From an uncultured Flavobacterium sp. (GTDB lineage Bacteria > Bacteroidota > Bacteroidia > Flavobacteriales > Flavobacteriaceae), in contig NZ_CAMLDD010000001.1 in assembly GCF_946478785.1 (NCBI RefSeq), positions 62,001 through 126,000 of the forward strand: a stretch of DNA of 64,000 bases, given 5' to 3'. The notes beneath the pieces are model-generated. The model was not told where the DNA came from. It was given only the letters and a program-made list of their open reading frames with translations, and searched no databases. Made by a program: the position numbers and the translations under genes. This document shows, piece after piece, positions 42,496-51,735 of the stretch; the stretch's first letter is position 1; each line of letters starts with the position of its first letter.

Positions 42496-45159
42496 ATGAT
42501 ACTTCAAAATAATTTACCAGTAGGAATCAAGAAACAGGAATTTCTGTGCAAGAAGCTCAAGCAAGCTTTATTTTTATTTTTTATTTTGCCATTAGTAGCC
42601 TGCCCCTTATGGGGGCAGGTGGTGCAAAAGAAACAGTTGACAGAAGCCGATTATCAGAAATGGGGAGAACTCTTAGTTGAAAATATTTCTCCAAATGGCC
42701 AGTGGATAAGCTACAGGATGATTTATGATCATGAGATAGATACTTTATTTGTACGCCATACAGCTAACCTTCAGACTTATAGTTTTTCAAAAGGGATATT
42801 TCCTCGTTTTGCGGGTAATGAACACCTTATTTATAAAGATAAAAATAACCTCAGGATTGTAGATTTAACTTCAGGAGATCAGGAAGCTTATCCCATTGAT
42901 ACACAGGTTGAATATTCATCTGCGAGAGACCAGATAATTACACTTTTAAAAAAAGACAAAATTCTGCAAATCCTTAATTTATCAACTAATGAGATCAAAA
43001 CAATTCGTGAAGTGCTCCACTTTTCCCTGAGCCCTAATGAAAAAGAACTTATTATTTTGATAAAAGAGAATTCAAATTATTCTGTTGGACTTTTAAGTCT
43101 GAATAATACATCGGCAATAAACTGGATTTTAAAGCAGCAGAGCGCTGATTTTTACAACTTTTCATGGGAGGAAAATGGAAAAGCAGTTGCTTTTTACACC
43201 GCATCGGATTCTATTGATCATAGTATGAGTCTTTGTTTGTATAACCTACAGCTAAAGAAATTGTATAAGCTTGATGCAGGTGAGCAAAATAATTTTCCTT
43301 TGGATAAAAATTTTGACAAGAATGGGACTTATCCATTAAGCATATCACCTGATTTAGAAAAGGTATTCTTTGGACTTGCTCCAAAAAACCGGCCTTCTCA
43401 AAAAAAAGCAAGCGATACGGTGGAAGTTTGGAATACTGCTGATAAGTGGATTTATCCCCGAGAACAAAGATCTGGGAGGTTTTACGAAAAAGCAAATCTG
43501 GCTGTGTGGCATCCTGCATCTGGACATCTTGTCCAAATTTCATCTGCGGAATTTCCCAGCGTTATGCTCAGCGGGGACAAAACTATGGCAATTGTATCAA
43601 ATCCTAAACAATATGAACCCCAGTTTGAAAGTGAAGCTCCTAGGGACTTTTATACTGTAGACTTGAACACAGGGGAAAAGGAAATTTTGGTAAAACAACA
43701 GAGTGAATTTTATTCAGATCTGCTGCCATCTCCTTCTGGCAGGTTTATTGCGTACTATAGGGATAGTAACTGGTGGATTTATAATGTTAAATTAAAAACG
43801 CATAGCAATATTACGCAGAAAATAAAGATTCCCTTTTTTGGCAGGGTCCATACACTAGGGAGTGATTCGGCTTATGGAAATCCAGGATGGACTTCAAATG
43901 ACGATGAAATCTTATTGTATGATCAATATGATATATGGGCAGTAAAACATGACGGAACATCAAGCAGGAGGCTAACTAGAGGAAGAGAAAATAAAACTAA
44001 ATTTAGACTAAATACTCTGGGAGATTTTGATCTTCTGACCCAAAATTATGACGGCTGGAAAAGTGTTACTATTAATTTAAATGACAAGTTGATTCTGCGT
44101 GCGGAAGGTAATGATGGCAAGACCGGATATTACAGTGTGGAGAAAGCAAAGACAATCAGACAAATTATATACGGCGATAGTTATTTTGATAAGATGCATT
44201 ACATAAAAAAACATCAGCTATATATCTGTCAGCAGCAGCGATTTAATCTTCCGCCACGGCTGATTTTAAAAGGAAATAAATCCTTGGAGAAAATAATTTT
44301 TCAAAGCAATCCGCATTACAGTAAATTTCAGTGGGGAATGTCCGAACTAATCAGATACAGTAATTCAAAAGGAAAGGAGTTACAGGGTGTTTTGTACTTT
44401 CCTGCAAATTACAGTCCAAAGAAAAAGTATCCTATGATTGTGTATATATACGAAAGGCAGTCTCAAGGACTTCATAAATATATTAATCCTACCTTATTTT
44501 CCGGGAATGGCTTTAATGAATCTGTGTTCACAACAAATGACTATTTTGTTTTATGTCCTGACATTGAACATGAAACTGGAAAAGTGGGAGATGATACGGT
44601 AGATTGTACTGTTAGTGCAACCCATCACATCATAAATAAAAATTTGGTTGATCCATTGAAAATCGGATTGATGGGGGAGTCATTCGGAGGATACGAGACA
44701 AACTTCATAATTACCCAGACAGACCTTTTTGCGGCAGCTGTTTCGGGAGGTTCAATTGCAGATCTAACCAGTTTTTATCTGACCGTAGGCTGGGAATTAA
44801 ATATTTCTGATATGAGCCGTTTTCAAAGCGAGCAATGGCGAATGGGGAAAACACCTTTTGAGGATCCGGACTTATATTCAAAAAATTCTCCGGTTGCCAA
44901 TGCTACCTCTATTAACACCCCTGTTTTATTATGGACTGGAAAATCAGATGTGCATGTCAACTGGCAGCAGAGTGTGGAATTTTATATGGCCCTGAGAAGA
45001 TTGGGAAAATCTGCAACAATGCTTTTGTACCCAGATGAAAAGCATGTTTTAATGAAAGGAAAAAATCAAATAAATCTGAGTCGCAGAATCAGTCAATGGT
45101 TTGATTATTACCTTAAAAATGACCAGTCTGTTAGGTGGACTAAAGATGCAATTAATTAA
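42496..45159 (+). CDS. S9-family (prolyl oligopeptidase-type) peptidase, exported
   Basis: 887 residues. A signal-like segment (LFLFFILPLVACPLWGQ) may make it periplasmic or lipid-anchored. A beta-propeller-like N-terminal domain of about 600 residues precedes the alpha/beta-hydrolase domain. The catalytic triad is predicted as S729 (GESFGGY), D818 (GKSDVHVNW) and H850 (PDEKHVLM). The enzyme would hydrolyse peptides, probably the cargo of the neighbouring SusC/SusD pair; it is 3 bp after susD. The triad is complete and the length normal, so it is likely active. Confidence 0.92.
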   Translation: MILQNNLPVGIKKQEFLCKKLKQALFLFFILPLVACPLWGQVVQKKQLTEADYQKWGELLVENISPNGQWISYRMIYDHEIDTLFVRHTANLQTYSFSKGIFPRFAGNEHLIYKDKNNLRIVDLTSGDQEAYPIDTQVEYSSARDQIITLLKKDKILQILNLSTNEIKTIREVLHFSLSPNEKELIILIKENSNYSVGLLSLNNTSAINWILKQQSADFYNFSWEENGKAVAFYTASDSIDHSMSLCLYNLQLKKLYKLDAGEQNNFPLDKNFDKNGTYPLSISPDLEKVFFGLAPKNRPSQKKASDTVEVWNTADKWIYPREQRSGRFYEKANLAVWHPASGHLVQISSAEFPSVMLSGDKTMAIVSNPKQYEPQFESEAPRDFYTVDLNTGEKEILVKQQSEFYSDLLPSPSGRFIAYYRDSNWWIYNVKLKTHSNITQKIKIPFFGRVHTLGSDSAYGNPGWTSNDDEILLYDQYDIWAVKHDGTSSRRLTRGRENKTKFRLNTLGDFDLLTQNYDGWKSVTINLNDKLILRAEGNDGKTGYYSVEKAKTIRQIIYGDSYFDKMHYIKKHQLYICQQQRFNLPPRLILKGNKSLEKIIFQSNPHYSKFQWGMSELIRYSNSKGKELQGVLYFPANYSPKKKYPMIVYIYERQSQGLHKYINPTLFSGNGFNESVFTTNDYFVLCPDIEHETGKVGDDTVDCTVSATHHIINKNLVDPLKIGLMGESFGGYETNFIITQTDLFAAAVSGGSIADLTSFYLTVGWELNISDMSRFQSEQWRMGKTPFEDPDLYSKNSPVANATSINTPVLLWTGKSDVHVNWQQSVEFYMALRRLGKSATMLLYPDEKHVLMKGKNQINLSRRISQWFDYYLKNDQSVRWTKDAIN

Positions 45160-45172
45160 TTATTAAAAAAAA

Positions 45173-45201
45173 CAATGCAGTTCTTTTTTAGAACTGCATT
45201 G
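45173..45201 (-). terminator. Intrinsic terminator between convergent genes
   Basis: A perfect 11-bp stem (CAATGCAGTTC/GAACTGCATTG) has a T-rich loop. On the minus strand it is followed by a run of eight T, so it best serves the DUF6520 gene; on the plus strand the T-tract is weak. Confidence 0.8.
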
Positions 45202-45215
45202 CCTTTTAGCATCCT

Positions 45216-45479
45216 TTAATTCATAGGACGATAAAGGATTTCTTGACAGTTATTGTCCTTCCCAAAAGCCTGCTGTCCATTGGCTTGACAGATTTGAGGT
45301 CTAGGTGTAGTGTCGCAATTTACAGGAACATTACAGGGCAATTGAGCGCTGTTTACGTATCCATTTTTAGGGGCAGCCTTTGAAGCACTCTGCATAGAAG
45401 TGGTCAAAAAAGCACCTGAGATTCCCATTACTGCAACTAGTGCAAAGGGCATTGTCGATTTTAAAAATGTGGTTTTCAT
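45216..45479 (-). CDS. DUF6520 small exported protein
   Basis: 87 residues with a signal peptide (PFALVAVMGISGAFLTTSMQ) and four Cys in the mature part (PCNVPVNCDTTPRPQICQAN; NNCQEIL). This matches DUF6520, a flavobacterial family usually found next to MauE/DoxX genes. The function is unknown. The paired Cys may form disulfides. It is downstream of, and co-oriented with, the MauE/DoxX gene and probably co-transcribed with it. Confidence 0.85.
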   Translation of the reverse strand: MKTTFLKSTMPFALVAVMGISGAFLTTSMQSASKAAPKNGYVNSAQLPCNVPVNCDTTPRPQICQANGQQAFGKDNNCQEILYRPMN

Positions 45480-45574
45480 AATAATATGTATTAAGGTTAA
45501 AATGATCTACTATTTTATACAGGTGTTCGATCTTATTCCTGGTACCGGCCGGTATACTTTTGTAAGTTTTTATG

Positions 45575-47092
45575 TTAATCAGTTTCCATCTCTTTTTTAA
45601 GGTTTTCCCTTAGCTCATACATCAATAGTTTTGTACCGATCATAACATACAAATGTCTATCGGTTAAAAACAAAGATTTAAGTTTGTCATCCCCTATCTC
45701 AAAAATGGGAAAACTTAAAATATAACTGTTTTTTCTAATGTTGTAAACATCAATAACCGAAGCATGTTTCCAGATCGCAGGATCTTCATAAAGTCCTGGA
45801 ATTTTTGATTCAACAAGCAGCAGGTTGTTATGCAGAGTGCTTTGTGAATTAACCATAAGCGGCGGAGCGGACATTTTACGTACAGTTTCGTTTTTGAGAT
45901 ATGCTACCTTAATTTTTGCTTTGGAAATAGTATCGATGGTCTTGCCGCGGTAATCTAATTTTCCATTCTTATCTGCTATTATAATTTCATTCCGGTAAAA
46001 ATAAACATGCACAGCCCTTTCCATTTTACTGCTGTACAACAGCATACCATCGGTATCAAAAATTCCGTCAATCTGCTGTATTAATAAACCCGGCGCATAC
46101 TTAATTTTAGTTCCGTTTTTTGCTGAATATGTACCAAGAATGTTGGCAGATTTGACCCCGCTGTTATTGCGAAAAATAAAAGTTGATTTATCAATTGGCT
46201 CCGCTGATGTAAAATGGGGAGGCTCTTTTAAATGAGAAGTAATCTTCCAGTTTTCAGTGCTGCCTGCATATATATAGGGAACGGTTCCATCCATTAAGTA
46301 AAAATGTTTTTCCCTTACTAAAGTTTTGATGGCACCAAGAGCAATACGGTGGCTATTAAGATCTATTTTATTTCTTTGCTGAAACTTGAATGAGGTATCG
46401 ATCGATAAAATTTGAGAAGGTGTTGTGTAATTGCCCAAGTACAGTTTGCCTGTGCTACTGCCTGAGAAATAATAAGAATTATATTTTAAATCTGTGGAAT
46501 GTACAAGGTGTACTGATCTCTTAATATAGCGTCTGATAAATGGATTTTTATGGTGCATTATTTCTTCAGAGGATAGAAATAAAACGATAATTAAGATTGT
46601 GCTTAATAATATCGAAATAGGAATAGTTTTAGTTGGGGACAATTTGTTTTTTAGACTATTATTCTCCGTTTTATATCGATGACTAAAAACTATTCCCAGC
46701 ACAGCTATTCCAACAAAGAAAAGATTAAAGACTAAATGAACATTCCAGCTCATTTTCTCTAAAATTCCGCCACAGGAACAGGGAACGAAAGAACTGTAAT
46801 GCAGGACAATATAAATATATGCCGTAAACATAGTCATCAAACAGAGACAGGCATACAAACCATAATTGCGGAATTTCGGAACAAAGAGTAGAAACGCAAT
46901 TAAGAGCTCGAGAGTTGGGACCATCCATGATACGTACGATGCATAAGAACTCAATAATGGGGATTGTCCAAGCTGCACCTGAAAATTCTCAAAATCCAAT
47001 AATTTGCTCACAGCTGCATAAACAAACAGCATCACGTATAAAAGACATATTATTTGTATGGTAATTGTTCTTATGTTTTTGTTTAATTGCAT
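45575..47092 (-). CDS. MauE/DoxX-family membrane protein with C-terminal extracytoplasmic domain
   Basis: 505 residues. The N-terminal ~150 residues hold four membrane helices, with the redox-associated motif FVPCSCGGILEKMSW at about 105-120, typical of MauE/DoxX proteins. After another helix (TKTIPISILLSTILIIVLFL) comes an extracytoplasmic part of about 310 residues rich in beta strands, resembling a propeller or beta-sandwich. The partner DUF6520 gene lies downstream. A role in disulfide or electron transfer is suggested by the CxC motif, but no substrate is known. Confidence 0.8.
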   Translation of the reverse strand: MQLNKNIRTITIQIICLLYVMLFVYAAVSKLLDFENFQVQLGQSPLLSSYASYVSWMVPTLELLIAFLLFVPKFRNYGLYACLCLMTMFTAYIYIVLHYSSFVPCSCGGILEKMSWNVHLVFNLFFVGIAVLGIVFSHRYKTENNSLKNKLSPTKTIPISILLSTILIIVLFLSSEEIMHHKNPFIRRYIKRSVHLVHSTDLKYNSYYFSGSSTGKLYLGNYTTPSQILSIDTSFKFQQRNKIDLNSHRIALGAIKTLVREKHFYLMDGTVPYIYAGSTENWKITSHLKEPPHFTSAEPIDKSTFIFRNNSGVKSANILGTYSAKNGTKIKYAPGLLIQQIDGIFDTDGMLLYSSKMERAVHVYFYRNEIIIADKNGKLDYRGKTIDTISKAKIKVAYLKNETVRKMSAPPLMVNSQSTLHNNLLLVESKIPGLYEDPAIWKHASVIDVYNIRKNSYILSFPIFEIGDDKLKSLFLTDRHLYVMIGTKLLMYELRENLKKEMETD

Positions 47093-47331
47093 GACTTCAG
47101 GTAAAGTAATTAGTTGAAAAGTTCCTGATGAGTTTTAGGACTTGATAGGACCTCTATACTCTTTTGTAAATCTTAAAAAGCATCCAATAGGATCATGTAT
47201 TTTGTTGATTACAACTAAGACAAATTTACAATGGTCTATTATTTTGGCTGTTATCAAAAACAGGCACAGATTATTCAATAGCATTCAATTGCTAGTTAAA
47301 AATTAAAGATTGCCTTCCAACATAAAAAAGA

Positions 47332-47365
47332 GATGCCAATAAACACTATTTTGTTTATTGGCATC
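47332..47365 (-). terminator. Terminator of the 47386-47688 gene
   Basis: A 13-bp stem (GATGCCAATAAAC/GTTTATTGGCATC) is followed on the minus strand by CTTTTTTATG. It is 20 bp after the stop. Confidence 0.85.
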
Positions 47366-47385
47366 AATTGATTTTTCTTAATTCT

Positions 47386-47688
47386 TTACTTTCCGGTATC
47401 GCTCAATGTACTGAGCTTTTCACTGAATTCTATGAGTCCGGCTTTTTGAAGAAATTCATCTCCAAATTGTTTTAATTCCTGAAGATTTTCCTGTGGAATA
47501 CTGGCCAAGAAAAGCGATGATTTATCATCACCTTTTGCCGTAAGCCCGCGTTCAATTACATGGTTTAATAGAAGTACATTTTTGCGTGAAATTTTCAAAT
47601 CAATCTTCACCGTTTCATTCATGCCCGGGATACTAAATATAGTATCAAAAACTTTTGCTACATCATTTGTTGTCATCATAATTTTCAC
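47386..47688 (-). CDS. Hypothetical protein
   Basis: 100 residues (perhaps 97 if started at the third Met), soluble, no signal peptide. It contains VAKVFDTIFSIPGMNETVKI, LKISRKNVLLLNHVIERGLT and SIPQENLQELKQFGDEFL. I do not recognise a family. It has its own terminator and lies in front of the mobilization region, transcribed away from it. Confidence 0.6.
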   Translation of the reverse strand: MKIMMTTNDVAKVFDTIFSIPGMNETVKIDLKISRKNVLLLNHVIERGLTAKGDDKSSLFLASIPQENLQELKQFGDEFLQKAGLIEFSEKLSTLSDTGK

Positions 47689-47931
47689 GTGTTTAAATTA
47701 ATATTATTTAATACAAAGGTAGAAATAGGCTTCTTAATTATCATGGACATAATATGTCCATGATAGGCTCAATAGGCAGAGCTTGCCTAACTTCGTACAG
47801 ATTTAGAAACAATCCGTAGGCATTTACTCAAGGCAATTTATTGTGATTGGATTTAAGGATTGCTTCAGGAAATGTCGAAATCCTAAAAAGACATTATTAA
47901 AGCTGAAAGATTGCCACGTTCCTGCAATCGG

Positions 47932-47993
47932 CCAGATGTCCGGTTGTTAAACAACCGAATCTGGCTGCCCCTTTACTCGGAACTCGTGGGCAG
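47932..47993 (+). other. Candidate oriT of the mobilization region
   Basis: Two inverted repeats lie 50-110 bp before the mobA-type gene. The first is CCAGAT..CGGTTGT/ACAACCG.ATCTGG (47932-47964). The second is CTGCCC/GGGCAG (47965-47993) around CTTTACTCGGAACTCGT. Their adjacency to the relaxosome genes is where oriT of such elements is expected. The 353-bp gap (47689-48041) holds nothing else recognisable. The nick site is not identified. Confidence 0.5.
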
Positions 47994-48041
47994 TGACACT
48001 GAAAAGAGAAAAGAGTTTGAAATTAATGAAAAGTAAAGAAG

Positions 48042-48434
48042 ATGGAAAAGGAAAATTCAAACAGAACGCGTCTTGTAGGCCTGCGTTTTACGCCTGCAGA
48101 GTACGCAAAAATTGAGCGTAAATGGAAAGCTACAACCTGTAGAAAATTAAGTGAATATATCCGCAAATATCTATTTAATAAAACCATTACAACCAATTAC
48201 CGAAATGAGTCACTTGACGAATTTATGGGTGAAATTATCCGCCTGCGAAGTGAACTTAAAGCAATAGGAAATAACTTAAATCAGGCGGTGAAAAAATTGC
48301 ACACACTGAATCAGATTCCTGAGTTTCGCACCTGGATTATAAGCCATGAACTCGAACAGAAAATACTGCTGGGTAAGATTGAAGAGATAAAAAAAAATAC
48401 TCAAAAAATTTCTGAAAAATGGTTGCAATCATAA
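48042..48434 (+). CDS. mobA: Mobilization accessory protein (MobC/MobA-type, relaxosome)
   Basis: 130 residues. A ribbon-helix-helix-like N-terminus (RLVGLRFTPAEYAKIERKWK) is followed by KLSEYIRKYLFNKTITTNYR and a helical end (FMGEIIRLRSELKAIGNNLN; QAVKKLHTLNQI). This matches the MobC-like accessory proteins that bind oriT in Bacteroidetes elements (called MobA there). Its 3' end overlaps the relaxase gene by 16 bp. It is cytoplasmic and would bind the candidate oriT upstream. Confidence 0.9.
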   Translation: MEKENSNRTRLVGLRFTPAEYAKIERKWKATTCRKLSEYIRKYLFNKTITTNYRNESLDEFMGEIIRLRSELKAIGNNLNQAVKKLHTLNQIPEFRTWIISHELEQKILLGKIEEIKKNTQKISEKWLQS

Positions 48435-49708
48435 AGACAGGATCCTCTGTTCATAATGTTTTTAATTATAATGAGAACAAAGTAAAACAAGGTGTTGCAG
48501 AGTGTATAGCAGAAGGAAATTACCCTGTTGATCTGGAGCATATGAATGTTTCAATGAGACTCAACAGACTGCTAAAACAAAATGCCCTGAACGAGAATGT
48601 AAAGCGTAATAGTGTTCATATCTCACTGAATTTTGATCCTTCTGAAATTACATTATCCAGAGAGAAATTAATTGAAATTGCACATACTTACATGGAAAAA
48701 ATTGGCTTTGCAGAGCAGCCCTATCTGGTATACCAGCATCACGATGCAGCTCACCCGCACATCCATTTGATATCCATAAAAGTCAAGTCTGACGGAAGCC
48801 GGATTGATATGCACAACATCGGCCGGAACCAATCTGAAACTGCCCGAAAGGAGATTGAGAAATCTTTCGGGCTTATAAAAGCACAAGGCCGTAAAAGTAA
48901 TAGTGATTCTACACTAAAACCTATAGCTGCATCAAAGGTCAGTTATGGCCGGATACAATCAAAAAAAGCAATTTCAGCAGTGCTCGAAGGTGTATTAACG
49001 TCTTATAAATATACCAGCCTTTCAGAACTGAATGCAGTATTGCAGCTATATAATGTAATGGCTGACCGGGGAAACGAGAACTCAAGGATATTTAAGGCAA
49101 ATGGACTGGTATATCGAATACTTGACACGGATGGAAAACCTATTGGGGTGCCTATTAAAGCAAGTGACTTTTATAACAAGCCGACACTTAAGTTTTTAGA
49201 GCGGAAATTTGCATCCAATAATAATGTAAATACAGGAATGAAAAACAGGATAAAAAATGCGGTTGACCTTGCTCTTTTTGCGAAAAATATTCGGTTTTCC
49301 CAGCTGACCAAATTACTTGAAAAAGAAGGAATCAACATCGTGTGCCGAAAAAATACTGAAGGATTAATCTACGGGATTACCTACGTGGATCATACCACTA
49401 AATGTGTTTTTAATGGCAGCGCATTAGGTAAACAATACAGTGCAAAAGCAATGCAGGAGCGCTGTAGTTTAATGGGCAGTAACAAGCCTAATTTTGACAA
49501 TGACAGCTCTTTAAAAACACATGCGAATAAGATTTCCTATACAAACAGCAAGGATTTATTCCAGGATGATAATGCGGCCGGTACAGATCTACTGGGCACG
49601 ATCGTGGATCTTTTGACCCAGTCAGAACATACCACAAGTTATATTCCAAATCAGCTTAAAGGCAAGCGAAAAAAGAAAAAAAGAAAAGGACAATCTGATA
49701 ATCAATAA
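48419..49708 (+). CDS. mobB: Relaxase/mobilization nuclease (MobB-type)
   Basis: 429 residues. A catalytic Tyr candidate lies near the start (Y17 in VHNVFNYNENKV). The metal-binding three-His motif is HHDAAHPHIHLISIKV at about residue 106, and NSVHISLNFDPSE precedes it. These are the hallmarks of MobP-like relaxases. The C-terminal part (~180-429) is less conserved and basic, ending KRKKKKRKGQ. It nicks oriT and stays bound to the 5' end. It overlaps mobA by 16 bp and precedes mobC by 11 bp. Confidence 0.93.
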   Translation: MVAIIKTGSSVHNVFNYNENKVKQGVAECIAEGNYPVDLEHMNVSMRLNRLLKQNALNENVKRNSVHISLNFDPSEITLSREKLIEIAHTYMEKIGFAEQPYLVYQHHDAAHPHIHLISIKVKSDGSRIDMHNIGRNQSETARKEIEKSFGLIKAQGRKSNSDSTLKPIAASKVSYGRIQSKKAISAVLEGVLTSYKYTSLSELNAVLQLYNVMADRGNENSRIFKANGLVYRILDTDGKPIGVPIKASDFYNKPTLKFLERKFASNNNVNTGMKNRIKNAVDLALFAKNIRFSQLTKLLEKEGINIVCRKNTEGLIYGITYVDHTTKCVFNGSALGKQYSAKAMQERCSLMGSNKPNFDNDSSLKTHANKISYTNSKDLFQDDNAAGTDLLGTIVDLLTQSEHTTSYIPNQLKGKRKKKKRKGQSDNQ

Positions 49709-49719
49709 CATTAAATATC

Positions 49720-51702
49720 ATGGCGATGCAGACAGGAGAAAATGAACAGGCGCTTAGAAAAATACTTGATATGACAAGGCTGATTGGCATTATCATTCTT
49801 ATAATTCACTTTTACTTTTATTGCTACTACGCTTTTAGGCAATGGGAGCTCACTAGCGCGTTTAGCGATAAAATATTGGGCAATATCTACCGTACGGGAT
49901 TGTTCTCGCATTTCCATAAATCCAAATTTTTTGCACTCGGTTTTTTAATGATTTCACTCTTGGGTGCAAAGGGTCGCAAAAATGAAAAACTTAATTATAG
50001 AACAGCTTTTGCCTATTGCTTAACGGGGCTTGTAACTTATTTTATTAGTTATTTTTCGCTGTTCCTGTTTTCACGTGACTCCCATAATGCTATTGCTTAT
50101 ATGATGTGCACCTCGGCTGGATTTCTGATGATTCTTTCCGGTGGCACTATGCTTTCACGTATTATAAAAAACAGGCTCAGCCAGAAAGATATTTTCAATA
50201 AGCTCAATGAGACTTTTCCTCAGGAAGAAAGACTGCTGGAAAATGAATATTCCATCAACCTGCCCGCCCGATATTATCTAAAGGACAAACAGCGTAGCAG
50301 CTGGATCAATATTATAAATCCATTTCGTGCCCTGATGGTTTTGGGCACTCCGGGATCAGGTAAATCTTATTTTGTGATCCGTCACGTTATAACCCAGCAC
50401 ATTCGGAAAGGGTTCAGCATGTTTGTCTATGATTTTAAATATGATGACCTCTCCAAAATTGTCTATAATACATTTGAGAACAACAAACATGTTTATAAAA
50501 TAGTGCCTAAATGTTACTTTATAAATTTTGATAAGATCATGCACCGATGCAATCCTTTGGATCCCCAGAGTATGGAAGATATAACCGATGCTTCGGAATC
50601 GGCTAGGACTATTTTAATGGGACTCAACAGGGAGTGGATTAAAAGGCAGGGTGACTTTTTTGTGGAGTCGCCAATTAATTTTTTATCGGCCGTAATCTGG
50701 TATCTCAGAAAGTATAAAGATGGAGAATTCTGCACCCTGCCTCATGTAATTGAACTCATGCAGATGGATTATGACAGTCTCTTTACACTGCTTCGTACAG
50801 AGAAGGAAATTGAAGTCCTTATAAATCCTTTTATTAATGCTTACCTCAACGAGGCGACTGACCAGCTTGAGGGGCAGATTGCTACGGCGAAAATCGCCAT
50901 GGCCCGGCTTTCCTCCCCGCAGTTATACTATGTTTTATCAGGAAATGATTTCACTTTGGATATCAACAATCCCGAGGAGCCTAAAATTGTGTGTATGGGC
51001 AACAACCCGCAGAAAATACAAATATACGGAGCCGTATTATCCCTCTATGTAAACAGGCTTGTCAAGCTGGTAAACAAAAAAGGAAAAATGAAATCAAGTC
51101 TGGTCTTTGATGAATTCCCTACTATATATCTCAATAATATGGACAGTTTAATTGCCACTGCAAGAAGCAATAAAGTGGCAACCTGCCTGGGTGTTCAGGA
51201 CTTTACCCAGCTTCGAAAAGACTACGGGCGGGAACAGGCAGATGTAATTATGAATATTGTCGGAAATATAATTAGTGGACAAGTGACAGGAGATACTTCC
51301 AAGCAATTATCAGAGCGATTCGGAAAAATTATGCAGGACAGGGAAAGCCTCTCTATCAACAGTGCAGACACATCGATCAGCCGATCCAAACAACTGGAAT
51401 CTGCTGTTCCGCCTTCGAAAATCTCGGCGCTGAGTTCCGGAGAATTTGTGGGCATGGTTGCCGATGATCCCGATTGTAAAATTGAGCTCAAAACCTTTCA
51501 CAATGAAATTATAAATGATCATGAAGCGCTCAGAAAAGAGATGGAGAATTACAAGGAAATACCACCTGTCCGAAAACTTGACAACGCAATGATCCAGCGT
51601 AATTACCTTCAGATAAAGCAGGATATTCAGGACATAAATCATTCCGAAATGGAACGCCTGCTGAACGATCCCGCGCTGGCTTATTTAGTATTAAAGAAAT
51701 AA
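49720..51702 (+). CDS. mobC: Type IV coupling protein, VirD4/TraG-like (MobC of the element)
   Basis: 660 residues. Several N-terminal membrane helices (IGIIILIIHFYFYCYYAFRQW; FFALGFLMISLLGA; AFAYCLTGLVTYFISYFSLF) are followed by the ATPase domain with Walker A GTPGSGKSYFVIRHV at about residue 207 and Walker B-like SSLVFDEFPTIYL at about 459. The usual TCTCP motifs (QDFTQLRKDYG) follow. It would bring the relaxase-DNA complex to the TraG-based pore. Size and order (mobA-mobB-mobC) match Bacteroidetes conjugative elements. Confidence 0.94.
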   Translation: MAMQTGENEQALRKILDMTRLIGIIILIIHFYFYCYYAFRQWELTSAFSDKILGNIYRTGLFSHFHKSKFFALGFLMISLLGAKGRKNEKLNYRTAFAYCLTGLVTYFISYFSLFLFSRDSHNAIAYMMCTSAGFLMILSGGTMLSRIIKNRLSQKDIFNKLNETFPQEERLLENEYSINLPARYYLKDKQRSSWINIINPFRALMVLGTPGSGKSYFVIRHVITQHIRKGFSMFVYDFKYDDLSKIVYNTFENNKHVYKIVPKCYFINFDKIMHRCNPLDPQSMEDITDASESARTILMGLNREWIKRQGDFFVESPINFLSAVIWYLRKYKDGEFCTLPHVIELMQMDYDSLFTLLRTEKEIEVLINPFINAYLNEATDQLEGQIATAKIAMARLSSPQLYYVLSGNDFTLDINNPEEPKIVCMGNNPQKIQIYGAVLSLYVNRLVKLVNKKGKMKSSLVFDEFPTIYLNNMDSLIATARSNKVATCLGVQDFTQLRKDYGREQADVIMNIVGNIISGQVTGDTSKQLSERFGKIMQDRESLSINSADTSISRSKQLESAVPPSKISALSSGEFVGMVADDPDCKIELKTFHNEIINDHEALRKEMENYKEIPPVRKLDNAMIQRNYLQIKQDIQDINHSEMERLLNDPALAYLVLKK

Positions 51703-51735
51703 CATGAACAATAAGAAACTTAAAATTTAGAAGCG

